Below, piece by piece: positions 26,024 to 35,363 of a DNA stretch of 64,000 nt. The stretch comes from CAWCJL01 sp963795775 (GTDB lineage: Bacteria; Acidobacteriota; Terriglobia; Terriglobales; Acidobacteriaceae), in the NCBI GenBank assembly GCA_963795775.1, contig CAWCJL010000008.1:558001-622000 (forward strand), given 5' to 3'. How positions within the stretch are numbered: the first letter of the stretch is position 1; every line of letters begins with the position of its first letter. Below the pieces are notes generated by a model. It was not told the origin of the DNA. It made no database searches and worked only from the letters and a program-made list of their open reading frames with translations. The translations under genes and the position numbers were made by a program.

Positions 26024-28874
26024 TCAGCCCGTGTTGCGCAGTCCGGCGGAGATGCCGTTGATGGTCGCACCGATGGCGCGGTTGATCGTCTCGGAGTCTT
26101 CTCCCGCACGCTTGCGCCGCAGCAGATCTACCTGGATGGTGCTCATGGGGTCCACGTACGGATTGCGCAGCCGGATGGAGCGCGCCAGCACGTCGTTCGA
26201 CTCCAGCAGCTCGTGCTGCTTCATCACCTGGAGCAGCGTGCGCTCGGTGCGGCGCAGCTCTTCTTCAAACTTGGTGAACACTCGCCCGCGCACCGCCCGC
26301 GTCACTGACCAGCGAAGCGTATAGACGCGCGATGCCGAGGTCTGCCTTGGCGAGCGCCACTTCGACGTTGCGCAGCAGGTCGATGAAAAGCGGCAGGCCC
26401 TCCATCATGGACTGCAGCAGCGCGAGGCCGCCCGGCCTGCGCAGAAATGCTTCCAACGCATGGCCCACGCCGAACCACGCCGGCACCTGGTGACGGCTCT
26501 GTGTCCAACCGAAGACCCAGGGGATGGCGCGCAATTCTGACAGGCTGCCGCGCGAACTGCGCCGCGAAGGACGCGAGCCGATGCGGGCATGTTCCAGCTC
26601 GGCCACCGGCGTTGCCTGCTCGAAGTATTGCAGCACCTCCGGGTCGTCCAGAATCTGCTCGCGGTAAAAGGTGTAGGCGGTGGCCGACAGCTCCTCCATT
26701 GCATCTTCCCACTCGGGCCGCATCTCTCCCGAGTAGTGGCCGTTATGGAGCCGCAGGTTGGGCCGCGCCAGCGCATCCAGTGCCGCGGCGATCATCAGCT
26801 CCAGGTTGCGCTCCGCCAGTACCACGTCCGCGTACTTGAAGTGCAACACTTCGCCTTGTTCCGTGATGCGGAGGTGCCCGTCAAAGGCATTGAGCGGCTG
26901 CGCGTAGATGGCGCGGTGCGTCGGTCCACCGCCGCGGCCCACGGTGCCGCCGCGCCCATGGAAGAGGCGCAGGGAGAGCCCGCACGCATGCGCCACTTCG
27001 TGCAGGGCGCGATGGGCGCGAAATATCTCCCAGGTGCTGGTGAGCATGCCTCCGTCCTTGTTGGAGTCGGAGTAGCCCAGCATGATCTCCTGCACGTTCC
27101 CCCAGGAGGCCAGCAGCTCTTTGTAACCGTCCTTGTTCCATAACTCGCGGCAGACTTCCGGCGCTTGCCGCAGGTCTTCGATCGATTCAAACAACGGCAC
27201 CGGCATCAGCCCCGGATCGGCGCCATGCCCGGCCACCTCGATGCCCGCCAGCCGCGCCAGCCACAGCACATCGAGCACATCGCCGGCTGTCGAGGCCCCG
27301 CTGATCACATACTGCCGCACGGCTTCGGGAGCTACTTTCTTGATCTCCGCAATGGCGTGGAATACCGCCATCACCTCGCGGCTTTGGGGGGAAAGCGCAG
27401 CCGGTACCGCGGACGAGTCCGCGTCGCATCCCCGCGCCATCACCTCGGCGACAGCGGCGCTGTGCAGGCGCGCATGCTGGCGGATGTCGAGGGTATGGAG
27501 GTGCAGGCCGAAGGTCCGCACCAGCAGCAGCAGCGGATCTATCCATTCAACTGCGAGGCGCGCGCCGCCGTTAGCGCACAGACTCTCACGCACGATGTTC
27601 AGATCGTCCAGGAACTCGGCCGCCGTGTGATAGCGTTCCAGCCCGCCGCCTGCGCGTTCGTGCTGCCCCTGCTCGCCGTCGGCCTCCGCAGCGGGCAGCC
27701 TGGAGCTTTCTTCAAGACGCCGCTGGATGCAGATCAACAGCCGCCGGTACGCCTCCGACGTGTAGCGGCCTTCAAACGGCTCGCCCTTGCCCACCGCAAG
27801 CTGAGCGGTATAGGTCTCAAGCCGCTGCCGCATGGCCTCGCTGATGCCCGCCTGCTGCGTGGAGGTGGTGAGCAGGTCGATGATGTGCTGCAGTTCGGCC
27901 TGGTAGTGGGCAAAGATGTGGCTGCGGGCCATGCGGATTGCCCGCCACGTCACATCGGTAGTTACATAGGGATTGCCGTCCCGGTCGCCGCCGATCCATG
28001 AGCCGAAGGAAAGGACCAGGGGCGCTTGCCGGAGGTCCATCTCGACCCCGTACTCTTCCAGAAAAGCCGAGGCGAGCTCCGCGTAGAGCTTGGGTACGGT
28101 CTCATAGATGGACGCGTCGTAATAGTCCAGGCCCATCTTGACCTCGTCCGCCACCGTAGGCCGGACGGCGCGCACCTCGTTGGTCTGCCATAGCGCGGTA
28201 ATCTCTGCGGCCACTGCCTCCTGCAGGCTTTCGAGTTCCTCATCGGGCAGCGGAATGCGGTCCAGCTCTTCCAGGAACCGGCCCAGCCGCCGGCGCTTGT
28301 ACAGCACGGAGCGCCGCGCCACCTCCGTGGGGTGGGCGGTGAACACCGGCACAATGTGAATGCGGGCCAGCAGCGCCTTGGCTTCTTCCGCGGGAATGCC
28401 GGCTTCGCGCATGGCGCGCAGCGTGCCGCGGAACGAGCCGCGCTGTACCGTGTTGCCCGCGCTCAGTTGCAGGGAAAGCCGGCGGCGCTTGCGGTGATTG
28501 GTTTCGGCCAGGTTGATCAGCTCGAAGTAAAAAGCAAAGGCGCGCGCCAGCTTGTAGGCCTCGTCCACGGCGAGGTGTCCGATGCTCGCCTGCGCCTCCG
28601 CCGTGAGCGCCTCGCCCAGCGATACATCGCCCGCCAGGTCGGCCGCGCGGCGATCAATGTTGAGTTGCCGGAGCTTTTCTTCGAGCTCGTAGAGTTCCAT
28701 GCCCGCCTGCTCGCGGAGCACTTCGCCGAGCAGCATGCCGAGCGAGCGTACGTCACGTCGCAGCGGGGCGTCCTTGCTCTCGCCTGTCCGCGCCTGCAGT
28801 TCGCGCAGGCGATCAAACCAGCTTTCCGGCTTCCACAAGAGGGACGGCGTTGCATGGCGCGCGGGGCTAGACAC
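26024..28874 (-). CDS. ppc: Phosphoenolpyruvate carboxylase (one frame break)
   Basis: Carboxylates PEP to oxaloacetate, refilling the TCA cycle. 'VFTAHPTEVARRSVL' near residue 178 carries the catalytic histidine, 'FGSWIGGDRDGNPYVT' near 290 is the bicarbonate/PEP loop, 'LGYSDSNKDGGMLTS' near 608 and 'FHGRGGTVGRGGGPTH' near 640 are the other strict PEPC signatures. About 947 residues in total. The frame breaks at 26293-26298: the first part runs off into SDAGGARASVHQV, while the expected 'VRGRVFTKFEEEL...NGISAGLRNTG' continues in the next frame. Deleting one base (an extra C on the + strand in CACC) restores it. The GTG at 28874 is the likely start. Confidence 0.92.
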
Positions 28875-28892
28875 CTTGGAGAGTCTCCCTTA

Positions 28893-28928
28893 TCCGGTCT
28901 ATCTCCCTGATCCGGCCTATCTGTCTCC
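28893..28928. repeat. 18-base tandem repeat in the ppc leader
   Basis: TCCGGTCTATCTCCCTGA (28893-28910) is followed directly by TCCGGCCTATCTGTCTCC (28911-28928), 14 of 18 bases identical. On the ppc strand each unit carries a GGGAGA or GGAGACA purine block, and a third such block (AAGGGAGA) sits just before the ppc start. The role is unknown; extra Shine-Dalgarno-like sites are one possibility. Confidence 0.6.
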
Positions 28929-28961
28929 ACTCCGTCATCGCAGCTCCTCCGTTGTCTTCCC

Positions 28962-30229
28962 CTAGCCGTGCGCCAGGTATCGATGCACCAGCGTCACCGC
29001 CATTGCGCCCTCGCCCACCGCGGCGGCGCAGCGCTTTACAGAACCGTGGCGCACATCGCCTGCGGCAAAGATGCCGGGCACGCTGGTTTCCAGAAAAAAT
29101 GGGTCGCGCTCGAGGGGCCAGCCGTTTGGCTTCTGCCCATTCTGCAGCAGGTCGGGCCCGGTCACCAGGTAACCCGCGCTGTCCCGCACGATGCCGAGTT
29201 CCTCGGCCCACTCGGTGTGCGGCACGCCGCCGATGCAGATGAACAGCCAGCGTGTGGGTAGCGTCCGCTCGCGGCCGTTGTCAGTTCCGTCAACGTCACC
29301 GCTTCCAGATAGGTCTCGCCATGAAGCGCGGTGACTGCGGTACGGGTCAGCACCTCGACATTGGGCGTGGTCTGAATGCGCTCCAGAAGGTACTGCGAAA
29401 GTGTATCGGCAAGCGAAGTGCCGCGGATCACGATGCTGACCTTGTTCGCAAAGCGGGCAAAGTGCATGGTCGCCTGCCCGGCGGAGTTCCCGCCGCCCAC
29501 CACGAACACGTGCTCGTTGCCGCAGAGCGATGCTTCGCTCGACCCGGCGCCGTAATACACACCCGCGCCCAGCAGCTCGCTTTCGTGTGGCAGATTGAGC
29601 CGTCGGTAGTCCACACCGGTGGCGCAGATGGTGGCCTGCGAGCGGATCTTGGTTCCGTCTGCGAGATAGCCGATGCCGCCCCGGCCGGGGAGGACTTCGC
29701 CGCGCACTCCCTCGCGCGAGATCAGAATTTCCGCGCCAAAGCGGCAGGCCTGCTCGCGGGCTCGCTCTGCGAGGTCCGCTCCGCTGATGCCTTCCGGGAA
29801 GCCGAGGTAATTTTCAATGCGCGAACTCGATCCCGCCTGGCCGCCCACGGCTCCGCGTTCGACCACGACCGTCTTCAAGCCTTCGGAGGCGCCGTAGACG
29901 GCTGCGCTGAGTCCCGCCGGACCTGCTCCGTAAATGGCGAGGTCGTACTCGGAATGTTTCGGGTTGCGGAACCAGCCCAGCTTCTGCGTAAGTTGCTGGA
30001 CAGTGGGGTGCTCGAGACGGCTGCCGTCGGGGAAGATGCAGACCGGCAGACGCGGATCGTGCAGGCCGTGGACGCCGGCCTGCGTGGCCGCGTCCTGGTC
30101 AGTGCGGAGTTCTACGTTTTCGAAAGGGACGTCGCTGCGGTGCAGGAAATCGCGAATTTCATAGGCGGTTGCAGAGACAGGGGGCGCCAGCACTTGCAGC
30201 GGCTTGCCGGTTCGTTCTTCCTCTGCCAT
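28962..30229 (-). CDS. Thioredoxin-reductase-like FAD protein with glutaredoxin-like N-terminus (one frame break)
   Basis: About 421 residues. The first 80 ('LQVLAPPVSATAYEIRDFLH') resemble a glutaredoxin fold without its CxxC. The FAD/NAD domain follows: 'DLAIYGAGPAGLSAAVYGAS' near 95, 'GGQAGSSSRIENYLGFP', and the NADPH loop 'FVVGGGNSAGQATMHFA'. Where thioredoxin reductases carry their redox CxxC, this protein has 'YGAGSSEASLCG', so disulphide reduction through the usual cysteine pair is not possible. The frame breaks near 29280 (one base missing between CTG and AAC on the coding strand). The C-terminal 'PGIFAAGDVRHGSVKR' continues in another frame. AGGAGC precedes the start. Confidence 0.85.
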
Positions 30230-30407
30230 CGTGCTCCTTTCGCGGTGCCGTCCTGCTCTCCTCTACTCGCATAGTACCCCCGGCGGCGAATCGGCGCGAA
30301 GGCGGCGTCCTGCCCGGAGGCGGCGCTATAACACGGAGCGGTAGCGTGACTCTAACGAGAAGGTCGTATACCCATTCTGGCCCGCAATGTGGGAGCATCG
30401 CCCCATC

Positions 30408-30689
30408 ATGCGAATGAATCTCTTTGCGCAGATACCGGCCGGCCAGTACAAGGCATTCGAAACGCTTTCCCTCACGCTCACGCTGAAGTCGGCGGTGGGC
30501 CTGCCCGGCCAATCGGAACTGCGGACGACGCCGCCCGAACTATTTCGGCTGCTCGATCAGCAGGCAGACGTCAACCAGGCCTCGCTCGAGCGCTTCCGTA
30601 AGGAACTCCGCGAAGCGCACCAGGCCAAGCTGCGCAACGTGCAGTTGAGCGAAGAAACGCTGGAAGCGCTCGGCTTTTTCATCGACTAG
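30408..30689 (+). CDS. Hypothetical protein
   Basis: 93 residues from the ATG at 30408 (MRMNLFAQIPAGQYKAFETL). It is a mixed alpha/beta protein with a charged C-terminal helix (QASLERFRKELREAHQAKLR) and a short tail ending EALGFFID. There is no signal peptide or membrane segment. Codon use matches its neighbours, which supports it being real. I do not recognise a family. It is divergent from the flavoprotein gene and sits before glgC. Confidence 0.6.
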   Translation: MRMNLFAQIPAGQYKAFETLSLTLTLKSAVGLPGQSELRTTPPELFRLLDQQADVNQASLERFRKELREAHQAKLRNVQLSEETLEALGFFID

Positions 30690-30977
30690 GCGCGGCGGAG
30701 CGCCACCCCGGCGCTCCGCGTGAGGAGTTCCGCGCCAGAGTTCCGCGCCAGAACTTCTATGCTCCCGCAGGGCAGCTTCCTCTCGCTGCCGGCACATTCC
30801 CTGCTCTTTGCCGCACCGGGCCGTGAGTTGCAGTCACCCGCGTGCTCCCGATGTGCATCTCAAGCTCTGTGCTAGAATTCGCCTTCCTTATGGCAGGTGC
30901 ACGATCGGTCTACAGATAGCGCAGGTACGCAGTAACTTGAAGGGGGCGCTTCGGCGCTCGGGAGCACTGCGAAGACA

Positions 30978-32240
30978 ATGAAAGATACCCTCGGCGTTTT
31001 GCTTGCAGGCGGTGCCGGCGAGCGGCTTTTCCCGCTCACCCGCGACCGCGCGAAGCCGGCAGTTCCCTTTGCCGGCACTTATCGCATTATCGATATCACG
31101 CTCTCCAACTGCATCAACTCCGATCTGCGCCGGGTCTACATCCTGACGCAGTACAAGGCGCTCTCGCTCAACCGCCATATTCGTGAAGGCTGGGGCGGCA
31201 GCGTGGCACAGGAGTTGGGCGAATTTATTGAGATTCTTCCGCCCATGCAGCGGGTCAGCGCCAACTGGTACATGGGCACGGCCGATGCGGTATATCAAAA
31301 CATTTACTCCATCGGCACGGAGCAGCCCAAGCACGTGCTCATCCTCTCCGGCGACCACATCTACAAGATGAATTACCAGCTGATGCTGGATCATCACACG
31401 CGCGTGGGCGCCGACGTGACGCTGGCCACACTGCCGATCGATCCCTCGGAGGTTTCGCGCTTCGGCGTGGTCGAGGTGAACCCCGCCGGCGAAGTCATCG
31501 GCTTCCACGAAAAGCCCAAGGAGACCAACCTCCGCTCGCCCTTCAACCCGGGCATGGTCGACGCCTCGATGGGCATTTACATCTTCAACACCGACGTGCT
31601 GCTGCCGGCGCTGATCAAGGATGCGGAAGACACCAGCTCCAAGCATGACTTCGGGCACAACATCCTGCCGAACCTGCTGGGCAAGTACAAGATGTCCGCC
31701 TACAACTTCGTGGACGAGAACCGCAAGGAGCTTTATTGGCGCGACGTAGGCACGCTCGATGCCTACTACGACGCGAACATGGACGTGGTCTCCGTCTCGC
31801 CGATCTTCAACCTGTACGACAAGAACTGGCCGCTGCGCACGCGGCAGCGCCAGTACCCGCCCGCCAAGTTCGTGTTTGGCGAGCCGGGGCGTACCGGCAT
31901 GGCCATCAACTCCATCGTGTCCCAGGGATGCATCGTCTCGGGCGCGGTCGTGCGTAACAGCGTGCTGTCGCAGGATGTCCGCGTGAACTCCTACTCCGAG
32001 GTGGACTCGAGCATTATCTTTACCCACGTCAATATCGGGCGGCACTGCCGTATCCGGCGCGCGATCATCGATCGCGATGTGCACCTGCCGGAAGGTACCG
32101 TGATCGGCTATGACGCGAACGAGGACAAGCGGAACTACTTCGTGACGCCCTCCGGGCTGACCGTGGTCACGCGCGATCTATCCCTCTATGAGAGTCCGGT
32201 CGAGGCGGACTACGTCCAGACTGCCTCGGCGACCAGCTAG
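30978..32240 (+). CDS. glgC: Glucose-1-phosphate adenylyltransferase GlgC
   Basis: Forms ADP-glucose from ATP and glucose-1-phosphate, the committed step of glycogen synthesis. 'VLLAGGAGERLFPLTRDRAK' at residues 6-25 is the ADP-glucose pyrophosphorylase nucleotide loop. 'GTYRIIDITLSNCINSD', 'LSGDHIYKMNYQLML' and 'EKPKETN' are family signatures. The C-terminal left-handed beta-helix with 'SQGCIVSGAVVRNSVLS' is present. The 420-residue length is standard. glgA and glgB are not in the window. Confidence 0.96.
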   Translation: MKDTLGVLLAGGAGERLFPLTRDRAKPAVPFAGTYRIIDITLSNCINSDLRRVYILTQYKALSLNRHIREGWGGSVAQELGEFIEILPPMQRVSANWYMGTADAVYQNIYSIGTEQPKHVLILSGDHIYKMNYQLMLDHHTRVGADVTLATLPIDPSEVSRFGVVEVNPAGEVIGFHEKPKETNLRSPFNPGMVDASMGIYIFNTDVLLPALIKDAEDTSSKHDFGHNILPNLLGKYKMSAYNFVDENRKELYWRDVGTLDAYYDANMDVVSVSPIFNLYDKNWPLRTRQRQYPPAKFVFGEPGRTGMAINSIVSQGCIVSGAVVRNSVLSQDVRVNSYSEVDSSIIFTHVNIGRHCRIRRAIIDRDVHLPEGTVIGYDANEDKRNYFVTPSGLTVVTRDLSLYESPVEADYVQTASATS

Positions 32241-32491
32241 GCACGGCGGAGGAGGTCATGTTCTCCTCTGCCGCCGCTGCCCTCGTCCTGTCCGGCACGC
32301 CGGCTTTCCGCCCACATTCCGGGAACCTGCGCGCCGCTCCCTCCGTACTGATCCCAATGAGCATGGCAACGACATGGCCGGGGTTCGGAGGGTGGTCCTC
32401 CCCTTCCCATTCCCGTGCCGCCGCCCAGGCGCAAAGAAGTGGTTCGACTTCGCCCCGGAACGCGTATCCTCACAGAAAAAGTGGAGACGAC

Positions 32492-33157
32492 GTGCGAAGG
32501 ATTCCGGAGGTTCCGGCCAAGAGGGAAGGTGCTGCTCACGCTTCGGCGACGCACGTCTCCCCGGCGCACGAACCGGACTGGGCCCTGCTGGTGCATCGCT
32601 GCCTGGACGGCGACAATGGCGCCTGGGCGGAACTGGTGCGCAGCCAGCATCGCCGTGTTTACGGCATATGCTACCGCTTCACCGGGTCGCCGACGGATGC
32701 GGAGGATTTGACGCAGGACGTCTTTCTCAAGCTCTACGGCAACCTGCGCAGCTTCGACGCGAGCAAGGGCAGCTTTCCCACCTGGATCGCCACGCTGACA
32801 CGGAACCTGCTGGTGGATCACTTCCGCCGCACCCGCCTGGAGCGCGCGACCGACTCGATCGACATCGGGTGGGACAGCGCCGACGAGATCAGCCACGCCG
32901 AGCGGCTGCAGGACATGCGCCGCTCCCCGCACGACCAGACCGTGGCCCGCGAGTTGGAGCGCATGGTCCAGGCTGCCCTTACCCGCGTCTCCCCGGAGCT
33001 GCGTGAAGCCGTGATCCTGCGCGACCTGCAGGATATGGATTACAAGGAGATTGCGCAGGTGCTTCGTATTCCCGAGGGTACGGTGAAAAGCCGTATCAGC
33101 CGGGGGCGCGCAGAACTAGCACGCCTTTTGGAACGTAATAAGGATCAGGTGATGTAA
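32492..33157 (+). CDS. ECF-type RNA polymerase sigma factor
   Basis: 221 residues. Region 2 ('GICYRFTGSPTDAEDLTQDVFLK', key DAEDLTQDVFL) binds core polymerase and the -10 box. Region 4 ('ILRDLQDMDYKEIAQVLRIP', then EGTVKSRISRGR) is the -35-binding helix-turn-helix. The GTG at 32492 follows GGAGA at 6-10 bases; the frame stays open upstream to 32258, but that part lacks family sequence. The next gene starts on the base after the stop and encodes a zinc anti-sigma factor, so this is a sigma/anti-sigma pair heading a five-gene operon. Confidence 0.92.
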   Translation: MRRIPEVPAKREGAAHASATHVSPAHEPDWALLVHRCLDGDNGAWAELVRSQHRRVYGICYRFTGSPTDAEDLTQDVFLKLYGNLRSFDASKGSFPTWIATLTRNLLVDHFRRTRLERATDSIDIGWDSADEISHAERLQDMRRSPHDQTVARELERMVQAALTRVSPELREAVILRDLQDMDYKEIAQVLRIPEGTVKSRISRGRAELARLLERNKDQVM

Positions 33158-34144
33158 ATGGCAAACCACACTTCAACGACGGGACCCCGCCCGCTGGGCT
33201 GTGAAGAATGGATCGCCATGCTGACCGATGCGGTGGACGGCGTGTTGCCGGCCGGCGATGCGGTCGTCTTTGAGGCCCATCGCGAGGCGTGCCTGGCGTG
33301 CGCCGAGCTGCTGGAAGAAGCACAGCGCGGCGCGGAATGGCTGCGCTTTCTTGCCCCCGAGCCGGAAGTGCCGGCCGGGCTAGCCGAGCGCATCCTGGCG
33401 CACACCACCGGGCCGGACCTCGGCTCCGGGGTGGAAGGACTCCCCGCGCTGGCGCCGGTTGGCCCATCGCTACCCCAGCCGTGGTTTGGCCCGGGGCGGC
33501 TGGGTGTCTCGCGCTTTGGCGGCTCCCTCAGTGTTCTCTACCGTCACCCGGCAGAGTCGCGCCTGCTGATGACGCTCGCCATGGCCTTCTTTTCGATCGC
33601 GTTCACTCTCAACCTGGCCGGCGTCCGGCTGAAGGAGATTCACCTGCGGGACCTGAGGCCTTCCGTGCTGGCCACCAACGTGAGCCGCGGCTACTACAGC
33701 GCCTCCGCCCACGTGATGCGCTACTACGAGAACCTTCGCTTTGTGTACGAGCTGGAGTCCCGGGTCAACGAGCTGCGCCGGACTTCGGAAGATGCAATGC
33801 CGGCAAGCTCCGGCGCCCGCAAGCAGACACCATCCAGCACCACCACGCAGCCCCCGGCCAGCCAGCCCCCGGCAGCCCAGAACCCGACTGGCCAAAGCAA
33901 GAACAACGGCAGTGGCGGGGGCGCGGCCGAGCGCCATTCTCCTCGCACCAGACCGGCCCATGACAAGCCTGCGCCAGCCAATGCCGGCCAGGCCGAGACC
34001 GAACCGGCCAGGATTCTCTTTGTCACCACACCTGCTCTTCCCCGTATGGGTGCAACCTCATTGCGCTCCTCTCTGCCTGCAGAAGCCGGCCCCCATGCAC
34101 CACTCACACACAGACAAGATCAGGCGAAAAGGAGCTTGGCATGA
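33158..34144 (+). CDS. Membrane-anchored zinc anti-sigma factor
   Basis: 328 residues. The N-terminal 50 form a zf-HC2/ZAS domain: Cys15 in 'LGCEEW' and His41-x3-Cys45-x2-Cys48 in 'AHREACLACAE'. A single membrane helix lies near residues 135-155 (LLMTLAMAFFSIAFTLNLAG). The periplasmic part starts with a helical segment ('SAHVMRYYENLRFVYELESR') and ends in a Pro/Ser/Gln-rich tail of over 100 residues. It should hold the upstream sigma factor at the membrane until a signal releases it. Its ATG directly abuts the sigma stop, and its stop overlaps the next start by 4 bases (ATGA). Confidence 0.85.
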   Translation: MANHTSTTGPRPLGCEEWIAMLTDAVDGVLPAGDAVVFEAHREACLACAELLEEAQRGAEWLRFLAPEPEVPAGLAERILAHTTGPDLGSGVEGLPALAPVGPSLPQPWFGPGRLGVSRFGGSLSVLYRHPAESRLLMTLAMAFFSIAFTLNLAGVRLKEIHLRDLRPSVLATNVSRGYYSASAHVMRYYENLRFVYELESRVNELRRTSEDAMPASSGARKQTPSSTTTQPPASQPPAAQNPTGQSKNNGSGGGAAERHSPRTRPAHDKPAPANAGQAETEPARILFVTTPALPRMGATSLRSSLPAEAGPHAPLTHRQDQAKRSLA

Positions 34145-35034
34145 ACTGCGTTAACCATCCCGATGTTGCTGCAGCGGCGTATTGCCAATTCTGCGGCAAA
34201 CCTCTCTGCAAGGACTGCGTCCGCAATGTTGGCGGCGTGGTCTACTGCGAATCCTGCCTTGCCGCTCGCGTTGGCGCCATTCCAGGCGCGTACCCCCCCG
34301 GAGCCGGCGCAATCCCCGGTATCCCCATGCAGCCGGGCCCTGGGCCGAACCCTGCGCTTGCCGGACTCCTGGGCATCATCCCCGGCGTGGGTGCGATGTA
34401 CAACGGCCAACTGGTAAAGGGGCTGGCGCACGTCTTCATCTTTGCCGTGCTGGTCAGCCTTTCGCATTCGGCCGGCGTCTTCGGCATCTTCGTGGCCGCC
34501 TGGGTCATCTACCAGATCTTTGACGCCTACCACACTGCCCGGGCCCGGCGCGATGGTCTGCCGCTGCCCGATCCCTTTGGCCTGAACGACCTCGGCCACC
34601 GCCTGGGCCTGCAGTCGAATCCGTTTGCATCCCCTGGCGTCCCGCCCGCGGCCTCGGCCTACACGCCCAGCGGCTCCACGGTGGACCCGACGGCTGCGGG
34701 CTTCGTGCCCCCGACGCCTCCGCCGCACGCCGGCTCCGCGCAGGAAGCCTATGGTGCGCCGACCACGCCCTACGCTTACACCGCGGTTCCGGTGCCGCCC
34801 GTGCCCCCGCTCCGGTCAGACCTGCCCACCGGCGCCATCATCCTGATCGCTCTCGGCGTGCTCTTTCTGCTCGGCACGATGGGCGTACTGAACGGCGACT
34901 GGGTGGGGCGCGGCTGGCCTGTCATCATCATCGGCATCGGGATCTGGCTGTTCATCCGCCGTTCACGTGAACTGCAGGCACGGCAGCACAACGCCCCGCC
35001 GAACGGGCCGGGGACCGGAGGAGGCCTGCAATGA
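34141..35034 (+). CDS. B-box zinc finger membrane protein with LiaF-type helices
   Basis: 297 residues. The first 40 form a B-box type zinc finger: Cys3, His6, Cys15, Cys18, Cys23, Cys26, Cys36 and Cys39 (CxxH...CxxC...CxxC...CxxC). A TM2-like segment follows ('LLGIIPGVGAMYNGQLVKGL'), then a Pro-rich linker. The C-terminal pair of helices ('IILIALGVLFLLGTMGVLN' and 'GWPVIIIGIGIWLFIRR') has the LiaF/DUF5668 pattern. The start overlaps the anti-sigma stop (ATGA) and the end overlaps the next start (ATGA). Function unknown; a membrane partner in envelope stress sensing is inferred. Confidence 0.8.
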   Translation: MNCVNHPDVAAAAYCQFCGKPLCKDCVRNVGGVVYCESCLAARVGAIPGAYPPGAGAIPGIPMQPGPGPNPALAGLLGIIPGVGAMYNGQLVKGLAHVFIFAVLVSLSHSAGVFGIFVAAWVIYQIFDAYHTARARRDGLPLPDPFGLNDLGHRLGLQSNPFASPGVPPAASAYTPSGSTVDPTAAGFVPPTPPPHAGSAQEAYGAPTTPYAYTAVPVPPVPPLRSDLPTGAIILIALGVLFLLGTMGVLNGDWVGRGWPVIIIGIGIWLFIRRSRELQARQHNAPPNGPGTGGGLQ

Positions 35035-35363
35035 ACCGCTGGTTCACTATCCGGCGCATGCGCGGACCCGCCTTTCTGCTGCTGTTTGGCCTGACCGCGT
35101 TGCTAAACCAGTGGGGCATCCTGTCCTTCGGCCGAAGCTGGCCGCTTTACCTGATCCTGGCGGGCGTGCTCTCCGTGATGGAACGGCTCGCCTTCCGTGA
35201 AGACCAGGTCGAGCCGCCTCCGGGCTACATGCCGCCCGGCTATACCCCCTCGGGATACCCGGCGCCCCCCGCTCCTTATACCCAGGGAACCTCCATCGTT
35301 CCCCGGACCGAGGCGATCACTCCGTCCGACGTGCCCTATGACCGGCAAAGAGAGCAGCCATGA
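35031..35363 (+). CDS. Small LiaF-like membrane protein
   Basis: 110 residues. Two helices ('AFLLLFGLTALLNQWGIL' and 'SWPLYLILAGVLSVMER') match the LiaF/DUF5668 two-helix module in its shortest form. The remainder is a Pro/Tyr-rich tail (PPGYMPPGYTPSGYPAPPAP). It overlaps both neighbouring genes by 4 bases. It is probably a structural or signalling membrane subunit of the operon; no enzymatic feature is visible. Confidence 0.75.
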   Translation: MNRWFTIRRMRGPAFLLLFGLTALLNQWGILSFGRSWPLYLILAGVLSVMERLAFREDQVEPPPGYMPPGYTPSGYPAPPAPYTQGTSIVPRTEAITPSDVPYDRQREQP

